In this document: piece by piece, positions 13,418-26,800 of the stretch
Layout: each line of letters begins with the position of its first letter
Numbering within the stretch: position 1 is the first letter of the stretch
Source of the DNA: Hymenolepis diminuta
Lineage: Eukaryota > Platyhelminthes > Cestoda > Cyclophyllidea > Hymenolepididae
NCBI GenBank assembly: GCA_900708905.1
Contig: CAADRB010000001.1
Span: 5,611,224 to 5,675,223, forward strand
Direction of reading: 5' to 3'
DNA: 64,000 nt
Program-made: the position numbers and the translations under genes
Notes under the pieces: model-generated
What the model was told of the DNA's origin: nothing
Databases searched by the model: none
Seen by the model: the letters and a program-made list of their open reading frames with translations, nothing else

Positions 13418-13652
13418 TGACAAGATCAGATCGTGTGTATGTATATATACCAGCATGCGTCAATCCCCATCCAACTTCGCATTTACCGATGACTTTCCTT
13501 TTCGCGCACAGCCCCTTCTCCTCTCTCTTACTTCGATTAACTTATTGACTCTATATTCTCTCGTGTTCCTTCTTTCTCTTTCCCGTGTAGTAAAAATATC
13601 ACGATTGCGATTACTATGACAATTATTATGTGTTTGAGATTGAGAAAGCGAT

Positions 13653-13658
13653 AATAAA
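13653..13658 (+). terminator. Polyadenylation signal AATAAA of ABL
   Basis: First canonical hexamer downstream of the ABL stop codon, giving a 3' UTR of about 260 bases. Confidence 0.6.
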
Positions 13659-14280
13659 TTTTCCGTTTATTAGAGGCAGACTTGTTTTATTATTGAATAG
13701 GGGTGGTTTAATTAATATTCGCCCATCCACTGGATAGATAGACATAAATTTTCAAATTTCTTGAACTGGAATGAAATTAAGAGAAAAATATGGAAATGGA
13801 AATAAATGATGCTATTAGTTATTTGAATATTGAAACTGGTAAAATTAAGAGATTTTAAAGAACAATTTTAGACTAAGTTAATATACAAGCTCATAAATCT
13901 AACTTTCTTTGACTTCAGTTTAAGCTTATAACTCGTCTTAGAGACGTACGTTTAACTGGGATGTCCACTATAGCAAGCGCCTTGATTTGTATCCCAAGAG
14001 TCCCCCAAACTTGAAAGTCGAATGAAAAATTGAATATATCTCTTCGGGAAGGTCAATACCGGGCCTTTGTTTTCTGGGTTTTTGTTTACTGTTGTCTTAA
14101 TGCTTAAAGTGGCGGTCCAGACAGAAAGGAAGTATCTGGAACTTGCTCCAAATCATACTTTTAAGTCAGGGTACTAAAGTCAAATGGAATAACGACTTAT
14201 CAATTGGAGAGACCGCCGTAAATAGGATGAACGAAATTTAAACATCTGCAACACAAACTTCCCTCTTCTTGTCATAAGTC

Positions 14281-14665
14281 GCTAAGCAGCTGTGATTCCA
14301 GATAAATCCACTTTGAGAGCCTGACCAAGATAGGCTAGATATCCTCTCCTAGAGCTATTAATTTTGCTAAGCCTAACATGTAAAAACAACCTTTCCAAGG
14401 TAAGAAGACTAGAAGTTGAGTTGGACTACAGATAATTGGCTAATGAATGAGGGAGGGGGGAAAATGAAAGAGAAGAGGGAAGCGTCAGTACTGAGCTAGG
14501 GAAATCCTGATCGTGAAGAAAATGCAAAATGAAGTATAATGGGGCGGTGAATCATTTTGCCATTTTTTTCTTTGAAAGTTGGTAAAAGTCAGTAGGTGCA
14601 CATTACATAGGGAGACCGGACAGGCTTATCAGTCAGCATGCGCAAGTAATATAGTCAGGTCGTGT
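14281..14665 (+). repeat. Dispersed repeat family R2, copy b
   Basis: Intergenic copy. Its left part (gagcctgaccaagatagg ... ctttccaagg) matches copy d at 41090-41185; its right part (acatagggagaccggacagg ... tcagcatgcgcaagtaat) matches copy a near 9440-9480. The longest copy seen. Confidence 0.55.
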
Positions 14666-14906
14666 TCGCATGGGAAACATTTTTCCTTTTTTCTCCTTTC
14701 CCCGCTCATTCATGTTGTGTGGGTGTGCAATAAACATTTGTTCTTCTCAACTAGCGTTTTAATACTTGGGAGAAGTGGTTATTTATTTGCTAACGTTCAC
14801 GAAGTCCGTTAATTTTGCAAAATTTCCAAAAGAAGTTCGTAGATATCTTTATAGTTATTACCTTCTATTTTTCCAAGTTTATCGTCAGAAGTCTTAGACG
14901 TGAGAG

Positions 14907-14963
14907 ATGAAGTTCAAGTTGATTGCCGTGGCAAAGTGGATTCTCATCTTTTTCTATATCAAG
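14907..14963 (+). CDS. Tentative first coding exon (signal peptide) of the adhesion GPCR
   Basis: ATG followed by MKFKLIAVAKWILIFFYIK, which has the shape of a signal peptide, then a possible donor aag|gtatat in phase 0. It reaches the main gene in frame only through the tentative exon 17465-17498 and the 12-nt exon 17748-17759. It is 2.9 kb upstream with a transposon in between, so this is a proposal only. Confidence 0.3.
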
Positions 14964-15003
14964 GTATATATATATATATACATAGAGACAGAGAGAGAGA
15001 TAG
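14964..15003 (+). repeat. Simple repeat (TA)n then (GA)n
   Basis: An uninterrupted TA run is followed by acatagagac and a short GA run. Confidence 0.8.
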
Positions 15004-15186
15004 TCCAAACATTATTGTGATTTAAACTAACCGGATAACAACTATTAATTAATATCAGAAGATCTCATGGCAAATACTACTATAACGAATGAAATCAAAA
15101 GACACACTGTAATATTGTCTATAAAAGCAAAATATAGGAATTTAGAAATTGTAAGATTTCTAAAAGTCGCCTTGTTTTTCGTTTGC

Positions 15187-16105
15187 AAATTAGAAAAGAC
15201 CTGATGAAAACAACAGAGATGAATTGGCCGCCACGAGGAGGAGAAAACACCATTTACAACGTTCTATTGACTCAGTTAGAACACTTGAGTTTGTAAGAAG
15301 AGGGTATGACATGGATTCTTGGAGGTCAATGCATGATATTTTGCCAAACATCTTACAGTGTCTGAAGGAATAACAATATATAGGACATGTTTTTCATCAA
15401 GATCTCGTTGTCAGTTTATATGGACAAAAGCAACGCAAGAGAACCTTTTAATGTCTGCAAAACTACTCTTAAATAAATTGAAGCACCCAGAAATGCCTTT
15501 GGTTTTTCTCCGACGAGAACAACTTTCATCAAGATCAAAAAGTCAGTCAAAGAAATGATAGGTGGCTATGTGCATGTGGATCCCACTGAAATTCTAACTG
15601 TTGTGCGCACGAAGTTTCCATCAGCAGCGATGGTTTTCGGTGTCGGTAACAGTGAAGGGCACACCATGACTCCTCCATTTTTTCTGCAGGGCCTTAGAGT
15701 TAACGCAAATGCAGATGCCTATGTCGAGACTCTTTAAACCATTGTTGTTGAGTCACCTTGAATAAACAGAGTATCCAATGAGGCAGGACCCTATGCCTTC
15801 CAACAGGATTCGTCTCCATCCCATAAAGTTCTCAAAACTCTGGATTGGATCGCCCAGAATTTTCACCATCATGACACACCAAACTTACGGCCACCCCCTA
15901 ACTCACCAGACCTTAATCCTTTGGATTATTACCTGTGAGACAGAGCGTCATTGAAAAGGAAGTTAATAAGCGCCCCTATAAAACCAAATCCTCCTCTCTG
16001 ATGGAAGCAATAGCCATAGCAATTGCTCGAGCAATGGAGGACATCAATAAAGACCGCCTGATCAAAGCCTGCAGTCAGTGTCTTTGGACTCGAATTGGGT
16101 GACTG
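15187..16105 (+). mobile_element. Decayed Tc1/mariner (IS630-type) element, transposase pseudogene
   Basis: Fragments in several frames read as an IS630/maT-like transposase: FSDENNFHQDQKVSQRNDRW (about 15508-15567), ILTVVRTKFPSAAMVFGV, PPFFLQGLRVNANADAYVET, FQQDSSPSHK, then NSPDLNPLDYY. Stops (for example after YVETL) and frame changes show it is dead. The Asp codons at 15807 and 15924 are in one frame with 38 residues between them. I did not find convincing terminal inverted repeats, so the ends are those of the coding remnant. It lies just upstream of the GPCR gene. Confidence 0.8.
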
Positions 16106-17464
16106 ATAGAAGGGGAGAGAGAGAATAAAACAGAAGTTAATATTATGCTTATTTGTTTTGTTATAAGAAATTGGAAGTTTTAACCATTTTTTCTATTTTT
16201 CTAAAGGTACATAAGGTGTCCTCAGATGCCTTACGCATCCTGCTATAATTTATATATTTCCTTTGTCAAGTTTGCGAATGCTGTTGATCAATTTAAGTTG
16301 ATGGAGTCATGACAGCACTGATAACGCTCAGAGTTAAGCTATCTTCATGATAGGATTTAGCATTGGCTATGGTGATTGGTCTGTGTTGTCACTGCCATTC
16401 ACCTACGTAATTTTTTTTCTCTAGTTGGCTAGACTGCCCATTTCCAATACCAATCATCCAATTTCGTTTTCCTTCCACTGCCTTGTTGAGGATAACAGTT
16501 TGGCTAACGGCTACTGCTAACAACTGACAAGCAGTTCCCACAGATTAAGAATACAGAATCGACGGTGAGTTAGAATTTATTGCTCGACAATGAATAAAAT
16601 TTGAGAGAGAATGTGTGTGTGGAATTAAAACAAGATGAGGAACAAGATTATAAAACAGTAGCCTGGCTTTAACGATCCGTGTCTTAAAATAGATGTGTGC
16701 GGATTGCAGAGGCAAAAACTGTCATTGCGACAGAGTTGAAGAATAATCGACAGTCGATATCCTATAACTAAGATTTCTCCACTTTGGCAGGAAAGTGTGA
16801 TGATTGCACTCGGTTTAAGCAAACAAAACAGGTAAAAAAGATTCTGCATAAAAACGATTAAAATTAATGCATCGTTGGGAAAATAACCATTAGAAGCATT
16901 TAGAGAAAATTCTTCAATCTTCGGTTTTGGATCAGTTACTAGAACCAAAGCGTCATTGGAAACAGTGATAATGATTTATAGAAGCTAGCTTTCCCATTAT
17001 TTCGAAGTGAATCTTAAGAATATGCTTCGTGTTCGTTGATAGCTTTTGCAAACCTTTTGAGACATTTCATCAGAGCTTATCCGAGTACAATTTCATATGT
17101 CCACTATTAATTTTTTGTACTGTTTCCCTATTTGTGGACTTACTCTATTCACCATAGCTACTTGCATAAAAGTAGCATATTTGCCACCTAAGCTACGGTC
17201 TCCACATGTACCATTTCATTGTTTCCTCTTTGCAGAAAATTAAACCCATTATTATCATTTCCATAACAACCAGAAGTGTTCATTCCTACACAGGAATAAA
17301 TAGCAATTGCATTTGTTTGGGGAGTATATAAACTACGTTTATATGAAATCGTCCTTTATTGAAATGAAGATTAGGAATGCGGAAGGAATAAAATTAATTT
17401 AATAAATTATTCATTGACAATTTATCTAAATTTGGCTCCTCTGATCCATACTTTTTCTTTTCAG
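16106..17464 (+). other. Intergenic or 5' intronic stretch, nothing recognised
   Basis: AT-rich sequence between the transposon remnant and the first tentative GPCR exons. Open frames here (for example 16625-16948 on the minus strand) have no recognisable protein features. Confidence 0.4.
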
Positions 17465-17498
17465 GTTAGCAAGAAATTAAGGGGGAAGAAGTATGGGG
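17465..17498 (+). CDS. Tentative 34-nt exon of the adhesion GPCR
   Basis: A strong acceptor (ctttttcttttcag) is followed by VSKKLRGKKYG and a weak donor gttaag. Length 34 converts phase 0 to phase 1, which is what the next small exon needs. Low confidence. Confidence 0.25.
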
Positions 17499-17747
17499 GT
17501 TAAGTTTCACAGAATAATGAAGAAAGAAGACAAAGAAGAAGGAAGACCCAATAATAAAGAACACTGTCACAGAACAATCAAGAAGAAAACACAGTGATCA
17601 TACTCCCTATACCCTCAACTTAAACTGACTTTTCTTCCCTTTCCCAATTTCTTCCTCTTTTTTCTTCTACTCTTAAAAGTATCTCATTTTATGATAATTA
17701 ATTGTTAACTTTTTTAATATTATTGTTTCTCTTTCACTTTCATCTAG

Positions 17748-17759
17748 CATATTCACCAA
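17748..17759 (+). CDS. Candidate 12-nt microexon of the adhesion GPCR
   Basis: Twelve bases (catattcaccaa) sit between a pyrimidine-rich acceptor ending tttcatctag and a perfect donor gtaagt. Phases fit the next exon at 17835 (x|CA TAT TCA CCA A|AA) and the intron between them is 75 nt, one of the common sizes in this window. Confidence 0.45.
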
Positions 17760-17834
17760 GTAAGTCTGCTTATTATCATGTAGCTGGTATTATTTTGGTT
17801 GTACTAAGTTAGTGTTACTTATTTCTAATTTCAG

Positions 17835-20800
17835 AAACAACGACACCTGATATTAGACCGACATTAGTTCCGGATCCTGTTGCTCCCCCTACCACCCCTA
17901 CTATAAAAGCCGTCCAAGATCCACCAGAGGAGAATCTTTTCAGTGAGTTGTTGGAGTTAAGATAAAGTAACAAAGCAGAATTAAGTATTTTAGATAACCT
18001 CATGGGGTAAAGTTACAAAACTCAGTCGCCTTTTAGATAACGCTAGCTGCTGTCTGGCTATAACATATTCAAATAGTGTGGCTAAAGATAGCATATCGAT
18101 CTGTCTAAACTTTGCCTATATGTAACTCACTACCCCCTTCAAAATGCGGTTAGAATTGACCCCGTTGACTTCCAGAAAAAGATCGAAAGGCTTCACGAAA
18201 CAAGATCTATTTGGCTATCTTATTCAAATCTTATATGATGTAAAATTCATGTTAATCAACACTCCCTATCGGCAGCATTTCATCACAAAGCCAGGTTAGG
18301 TTATTGACACACCGTATTTCATTCAAGTTCTGAGTTTATTAATTTGTCCTCTTTATAGTTGATGGATGTAGTCCATTGCGAGATGTCCTGAAGTTCAAAT
18401 TTTGGGATGTAATACTCAGATTCTCAAGAGAAATTTCACGTTTGCGACTGAATAGAAAGGTTTATCCATGCCTGTGGCATCCGGGTTATTAGTGTCGGAT
18501 AACATGATATACTCCCTTTGAGACATGGCGACTTGAGCATGTCTAACTTCCCGCTGTCCTCAAATGTGCGCAGTTTGTCTATCTGATCATTGTGATAGAC
18601 GATATAAAACCAGGTGAACTAGTACTGACATGTTCATGCTGGAGGCTTTCGAGGTGTTGTATGTAGTTTCCAATACGTAACAATACCATCCTCTTCAATA
18701 ACTAAGAGCAGTTTGCTGATGCTAATCTGTCCGTTACTTATTCCTACTTTTCAGATGTGAACTATAACGTGACAGCCAATCACTACTGGGTTTTCTCCGA
18801 CACTAGCCCATGGCTGTCAGACAAAGCTCCGGAATCAAATTTTCTCACATTATCCCTTTTCAAACGTTATAAAAATGATGAATTTAAAAATGTTGCTGTT
18901 GATATACAGGACGACTTTACTAGAGGAAGTCTGTTTAAAGCATTGGTTTCAGTGACAAGTCATGTTAGCTTGGACAGTATGAAAGCGGGCATGTATCCCA
19001 GAGATAGCAAAAGCATTCTGCTAAGTCGTGCCTCCAGTACACAATGCATTGAGCTCGTATCGGATGCGAACGAAGAACGGCCATACTTCCGACGATGTCT
19101 CTTGAATCCGGAAGACTGTGAATATGGTCTTTCGGTCAGTCTCTGGGTTAAATTTATTACTTCTGCAGGGGTGGAAACGGAACAGGCGCTGATTAGTACA
19201 TGTAAGTTCTCCTTCTTTAAATTACCTTTGCCTCAAAAAGTAAAATTAAACGCACACTAGAAAGAAGCCTTAAATAAGGTATAATGAAGCTCACTTCATC
19301 CGTCCTATTTTATCTCCGACTGAATAATAATTCATTCACCTATTGGAAACTGAGGAATGATCCAGTTGCAGAGGATAGTATATTTAAAAGTCGGGGAGTC
19401 AAAAGAGTTTTACATCATATGAATTTTTGGTACCTTACAAAGTTTAAATTTCCGGATTAATAAGTGTACGCACAAAATGAGGTGTTGATCATCCATCTCA
19501 GTACCATTGCCCCTTCAGATAACTCCAAAGTTTCACGTAGGAGTGAAACAAAGACTCCTACAAATTTTAACCATGAGACAACATCCGCATATTAAAATAG
19601 CAAACCTGTCCAGAAAGGTATGAAATATTATTTTGCATTTGAAATCTGGAGGCAGTGAGTCGACTACATTCATATTAGGAGTAGAATTCGCTCTACATTG
19701 TTCAAATGCTAAAAAATTTCTATCTTCCAGAATTAATCCCTAAATTTCTGGATGAATTTATGTTTGCGATTTATAAAGCTTATTGATCAAGTGGTGTAAT
19801 GGGACTGTTAGTTACCACCTTGATTCACATTTCTCTTACTACACCCAAGAGCGGTTAAGTGAGACAATCAAAGGCAATGACACATTTAACCTACCAGAGC
19901 TCACTTTTGTAATTCTAATGATAAATCAGGTAATTGTAAGTTTTCGAAAAAGTCAAAAATTTCAAAATTTGTTCATTAGGGCATTTTAAAGATGGAAGAA
20001 TCAGAATAGCATCTAAATTCTATTAATTAGTTAACTATTAGGTTTAAATAATTATTCTGATTCTCGCTACTTTTTTGAGGAACCGACCAGCATTGTAAGG
20101 ACTTTATAACATAAAACTTTCTGAATTTATTAAAAATTCCTACCCTTAAACATTATACTACATTAGTATTAAGTTAATATACTGATGCAACTTTAATCTC
20201 AGTTAAAACAGCTTTCATAATTTGACTGATTTTGGCAAGAGATATCTCCCTTAAATCTGATACAACAACAGGATACTGCAACCTTTCCCAAAACCAGAAT
20301 AACGAGATATTGGGATGGACTAGTGAGGTATTGGACGATTTTAAAGGAAAAAGAGAGGAAGGACCAGATAATTGGAGGTGAAGAGTTGGTCGGCATGTCA
20401 AAACTTCGTTCGAGGTAGCAGAATTGTTAAATGAAAAGTTGACCGGTTTGACCTAGTTCATTCTTCACACAGTCATCTATTAGACAACCGTATGCGAACG
20501 TCATGCTAATGCGATCTTGTGTGACAATTAGGACAAGCAAAGACAAAGGTTACCACCGTGTTCGTGCTACAAATAAATACGCAAAGTTCGTATAAAACAT
20601 ACAAGTTGAACTAGGCAATTTAAAATTAGTATTAGAAGTCAATGAGTTGTGAAGGTTTAGATTTCTAAAGTGATAGTTTTTTGCTTGATATATTTGGAGG
20701 TGATAAGTTGGGTAAAAGAATAATTTGATATTATAGCTCAGTAGTTTGCTTGTCCAACCGCATTTTCTGATTCTTGTCACCAAGTGGAAAGGTGAAATGT

Positions 20801-23800
20801 CTTTTTCTCTGGATAACTTATCTCTATCCAAACCAAATCCTGTCCAAACCTCTCCCTTCATCGGGAGAAGTGTTGTACTAGACGTTTAAATTAACTATTT
20901 AATCATTATTTGTGCATGTACTTATTATTCATCTTTTAATTCTAACGAACAAACTATCTACTGCTTTGTGAAAGTAAAGTCTATTGCATATTTTCGTCTG
21001 GAATTGACCTTCAAGCACAGCAAATGAACCAAATTTTAGGTATCTTAATACTTTCGATTTTAGATCCTGCAAGTGGTGCTGGTTTCCTCATGACCATTAA
21101 AAATGGCATGCTGATTGCTCAGGTGAAGGGGAATATCACGACTTGGACTTGTTCAGTTCCTCATTCAGTTTCTATAGACACTTGGAACAACTACGCCTTC
21201 CGCTGGTATTCTACAAATGGAAATATTGATGTGAGTTTTGGAATATAAATGAAACTATTACTGGGTGTTCATTCTTATTGTTTTAATTACAGATCTTCGT
21301 AAATAAGCGAATTACAATGAATTGTGAAGGCTGGAAAATTGGCACCATTAATGGCATGATTAAAACATCGGCCCAGGGAATACGGGTGGGATGTACCGCT
21401 GAAAACGAGAAAGTGATTGAAAACACATCTATCGTCAAAGCATACGTTATTCATCCCGTTCTTTGGTATTGGCCTTTGAATCTTAATGCCCTTTTTCTCG
21501 GTGATAAAGGTATGAAGTATTTTATCTTCGATACTATCACTAGTTCTGTTTACTTTAGCTGACTGGTTTGAAAATACAATCACTGCTGCTCCTATCGTAT
21601 TGCCTGAAGTTGCTCAAAAAGTTGACTATACAAAAATAGTTGAAGAGTACAAACCGAAAAATTGGTCCTCTCTGCCTATGAATCCGTATTATGCTACTGC
21701 CGATGGATTTCATGAATTGATTACAAATCCTAATCAAAACGCCGCCCAGGATATTGAACTGGTCAAGCCGAACTGCCGAGGACGAGGTTCCTATAGGTTA
21801 AAAACGAGCAATGCCTATTATAAAGTAAGCGGTATTTAAGTCAGAAGTTAAACCTCAAAACAAGGGAGAATCGATTAGCCGAATTTTGAGTCATACGCAG
21901 AACGAAATAAGAGGTAGAAAGGTAGTACAAACCGATAAAAAAAATCACGATAATAGATAAATTAGATAAGAAGTAAAGTTATTACAAGCTAAATATTATA
22001 AATATCCTATTTGAACATCCTAAATCTTTCATTCATTGTGCAGCTCGACAGAATTGATCCCAGCTTTTCGATATCCTCTATTGCTAGCGGTTTTTCAATT
22101 GGTGCATGGGTGAATATATCGTCATCCCTCGTGGCCACTACTACGACACATTCACTATTTGAAGTCGCTGATGTAATCCGAGTTGTTCTCTATGGAAATT
22201 TTCTTCATGTCTTTGGTAAGTGAAAGACCCTCACCAGTTTTCTTTATAGAACTGATCGGTTATTTGTTGAAGAAGAAAGGAATTCCACACACGGTGGTCA
22301 CGTTGATGCGGATTCAGTTTTTGAACTTAGAACTCACCATCCAGGAACTGAGGAGATTATTCATTTGGATACACTAGAGATTTTCGTATGGCTCTTCTAC
22401 ACTGTTGTAATCCAAATAAATCTTGTCTCTGTGATCTATCTACCCACTAAATTCACTAGGATACAATTGGCTCACACTCGATGGTAGGCAGAAGTGCAGT
22501 TATTTTAAGACTCTACCGACTCAATAAAAACTCTGAATATGAGTGCAAGTCTTCTTCGTATTGTTGATGCCTGCAAAAAATAAGGTCTATAAAGTTTCAA
22601 GGACGTTAGGAGGAGGTTCTTAACTTTACTGAACCAAGGAGAAGAATATACACCTACATACAGAGTGGACCAGTCAGTTAAGCATAGGAAGAATTTGATC
22701 ATTAATTAGATCGGGACATATACACAACACTATGCCATTCGTCCGGAGTGGAGGATTGTGGTTATGTTGTCAAGAGGTCGCTTCCTCTCACCTTTTGTAT
22801 CCTTTACTTTTCGGAGTTCTTATTTCTATCTTTTATACATCTTAGAGATTTTATGCTCTTTCATATTATCTGTTTTATCTATATCATGTTTATTAATAAA
22901 TACCAATTTAGACCATGCATCCTCCGCGCCGTCGGTATGATAACGATTTTGTCCCGAATAACTGGCAGGCTTCTAGGAGTGGCGCGTGCCTGTTTACTGA
23001 TAAAAATAATGGGCGATTTAGAGAATTACTCATCCCGATATTAAACATATACTCGGAGGCTTTAAGTTTTGAAATTTAATCAATCTAGGTCATATTATTT
23101 GGTTCCCGAAAAAAATTAGACAAATAGAAGATACAAATTTTGTTAGGATTGTAACAAAAGTATAGATGGGACATGTTCGTGTGATCTCATTCTGAACAAA
23201 ACCACTTAAAATATCAAATTATATAGCTAAATTTAATCTATCTTGGCCCTTAGCTAGGCAAAATAATAATTTACTGAACATGTATCAGGATATTCTATGC
23301 TCTTCGTTCTAGCTGAAAGAACATGTTCAGAGGTCTCAAAGGACACTGATGTGTAAAACACTTTACTCTCAATAAAATCTTTCCCTTTCATAAAAAATTC
23401 CAGTCAAAGAATTCTTAAACATTAAATAACTTTAGTGGTACTGAAATCTTTATGGATTTTATTTTAGTTTTTGACGATAAGAATTGGAGAGTCACTCGTG
23501 TAGTAGAGGCCGTCGTTAGAGATGAAGTTTTCAACTTCGGAGTTTCAATCCCTGGTAACCCTTTAAAAAAAGCTCTAGGCTTCATCAATGGTGTCAATGT
23601 TCAAACGATGGCCTTTGCTGCCCAAAGCCCGACCAAAGATCCGACTCACTCCAGCATCACAAGAGGAGATCTCATTCTTGGAAGCAAATTTCAGGGTAAA
23701 AGTGCTACGAGTGCAGAAATCGGAGACTTGGTCTATTGGATGCGATATACTTCCGAGAATGAGGGACATCGTTTCATTGGATACACCAGTAATCTTTTAT

Positions 23801-26800
23801 TCTTATCCTTATAGTTACATGAATTTTTAAATGACCAGTTAACAGTAATTATCCGTTTTTAGGATCCCAAGTCAGACTGCTTGCTGAATCAGATACACAC
23901 TGGTCGACAGATATCTTTATGCTCTACGATGCTCCATGTCGAATCGCCTTTGAGAGGAAACGGTATGAAATAACGGATTCAGATGCTACAATTCCGGATT
24001 TCAAACTTGCCTCGCTTTACAAACCTATAAGAATGCAACCAGTTCGACATATATTGGATCAGGAAGAGAAGAGTATTGCTCCAACATTGTCTATGCGGAA
24101 AATTGACTACTTTATGCTGGGTAAAGCCAAACTATCACACAAAAACAATTCAAATTATTTAGTCTGTTTGAAAAAAACTTAATGCTAGAAGAAAAAGGAC
24201 AAAAATAGAAACAGATGGATTATTAAAATTTTATATTTAAATCGCGCTCAAGTTAACCTCCTAGAAGCTGAGTTGAGCAAATGATATTTCCTTCCATCTG
24301 CAACCTATTTTGAAAGAGGGTTCCAGTGTTAAGGTCATCAAAGGGAGGAGGGAACTTGCTAATTTATTGTTCTTACATGCCTCTACGAACTTTTACTGTA
24401 AATAAGATAAAATAGAGGCAGCGTTTATTGGGGGAAAACATGGAGAGGACATGGTGCCAGCCTTCTAACTATTAAGCCAATGTGGTTTGATATAATAGAG
24501 AAAAAATCACTGTGGCAGAGCAAGATCACAAAGACAAACTGATAAGTAGGTTGATGGAAGAGAAAGGAGTCGTTGGTAGGTAAGAGACTGTGACAAAGGA
24601 ATAAGAAAGACAACAGTTAAGAGTTAAAATCGCCGAAAGATATGCAAAAGTGAAACTTGGAGGTTTTAAATCTGAAAAGTGCAAATTTCTCGGCACGTTT
24701 TTGTCCTTAAGATCTTTGTTAATTGATAGTAGAAATGCATCTCAAGTTGCATGTGGCTAGCGGCATTCTCTGAATCTTCTTATCCAAAGAGCTTACAGAT
24801 CTAAGGTCAAGTCAGTTAACCTGCACTCATATTTCTTACTCACTTTTCAGGCCGAAGATGGAAGAGTCAACCAACCCAGGATGATTTACTCTGGCTAAAC
24901 CACTGTCTGCATGATCCTTCAGCGACATCATGTGGTACCCAAGGGGTGACAATCTCTGTCTGGTTATCTCTGCAATCTGTCAGCAAATCTCGCATCCGCT
25001 ATGTCTTCAATTCGGGCGATGCTGGAGCCAGTGAAGTCTCTGCTGTTAAGGATGGACATGGATGGGCCATTTTCACGCAAGGCTCTCTTGTAGGTGCTTC
25101 GGTTTCCTTGGGAACTGAAGACTGGAGCATCGTTTTGGATTCGAAGACTTACAGTCTGGGTATGTTTATGCAACCATGCAGGTAGTTTTGGTTTCTACAA
25201 AGGTTTTCCAAATTCAAGAGAGAACGATTTCTTTGGCCAGAGTAAAGTGTTGCAGTACCCGATTAGAGCTTCACACTGCCAACAAGAATGCTTTCCACAT
25301 GTTTGAAATAACTGAAGGTAAATTGCATGGCTCTATTGCAGGATAGACTCCACTATATAAGAAATCTACCTTATTTTCATTATTTTCATCCTCTTACGAA
25401 CTCCACTGCCGCAAAATAAGAACGGTGGTGGCAAAGCTTGCATATTAGAAGAAAACAGAGAATGGGTAGCACTCTTCATGTCAGTAAGCCGAAATTTTAA
25501 TGAAGTAGCAGAATACAGGTATTGGATAACGTAGGAAAATCGATAGACAGTTTAAACGGATAAAGCTGAAAAAATGGGTAAAAGTTCAAAGGCTCTGAAA
25601 GCGCTTAATTGCCGGTTCGGAAAATTAGAAATGGGAGAGAGATAATTTTTTCTGCAGGTCAACATAAGGCCAAATAATACCGTCTTGGCAAGCCGATGAA
25701 TGAATAACATCACTTTTCCTGCAGATATCAATGAAGTATCTGTCTATTGTTTATTGGATTTATTGCTGACAGAAATGCGTCTTCTCCTTCTCTCAGATAC
25801 GTGGATAAATCTTGGAATCTCTTGGACCAGATCTAATGGCCTGCATCTGTTCATCAATGGAATGGATCTAAATGCTCACACCTTGAATCCAAAGACTCGA
25901 TACAAGGAGTACCAAGCTCCAGGCCATTTGATAATCGGTCGCCTTAATACAGACGATTCTAGTAATTGGTTAACTCCAGCAGAGGCTGAAATAGCGAGCA
26001 GTGATCCTTCTTCATCAGTAACCCCTGTTTTCTGGGAGATGGCTCATTTCGCCTTCTCGGAGATGACCTACGTTAATCGATATATGAATTCTCGGGAGTA
26101 CGCCCAATTTTTCGATTTTCTTGGCAATGAAATGATTGAGAAGAACAGCAAGAGACTGTGGTTTGGATTGAATATTCTGGACCCACCTATATCAGACCTT
26201 TTATTGGCAAGTCAACTAGGGATACCAATGTCCCAATTCGGTGCCCATGCAATTTATAATGCAAGCACCTTTGAAGCGGAATATAATGAGGATTGGAGGG
26301 CGGTAATTCTGGGTAAATTTACCGTACTGCGTATTGGTCCTTTGAATCCCAGCGAGTGTCCGGGATCTTTTGAAAATTGTGTTAATGTAAGTGATAAAGT
26401 ATTATAAAATCAGTTTAGTCTATTTGAGTTGTATCCAAGGTAGAGAACTGATTATCTATCAATGTACAAGGAGTTTTTCTTTTATAACCCAGAAAATAGT
26501 AGCTCTAAGCTTATTATAAGCAGGTTCTTATTCAAACTCTCAAAATTTTACAATGAAACTCGTTTAGTAGAGAGAATTGAAATGAGTGGATTACTAAATA
26601 GAGAATGAGAAATTATGAATAAATGAAATTTTATAACAGAAGCGAGTAATGTATGATAAACAGTCCGATAGAATAGGAATGACGTAACAGTAAAAAATCG
26701 ATACAAATACGAACACCCAGGAAGAAAATAGAGAAAATCGATAACAGGCCTAGGTGCGCTAATGCATTAGAGGAAATTGAGTAAGAATTAAAATTATTAC

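Noticed and set aside
14579..14812. 77-residue plus-strand ORF with hydrophobic stretch
   Set aside because: It overlaps the R2 repeat copy b and has no splice or domain support.
18359..18471. Possible extra GPCR exon after an acceptor tttatag
   Set aside because: It is open and starts in a compatible phase, but the plausible donor leaves the wrong phase for exon 18755, and direct joining of 17942 to 18755 is already in frame.
19783..19989. 68-residue ORF in a GPCR intron
   Set aside because: No flanking splice sites of suitable phase and no similarity to the receptor modules.
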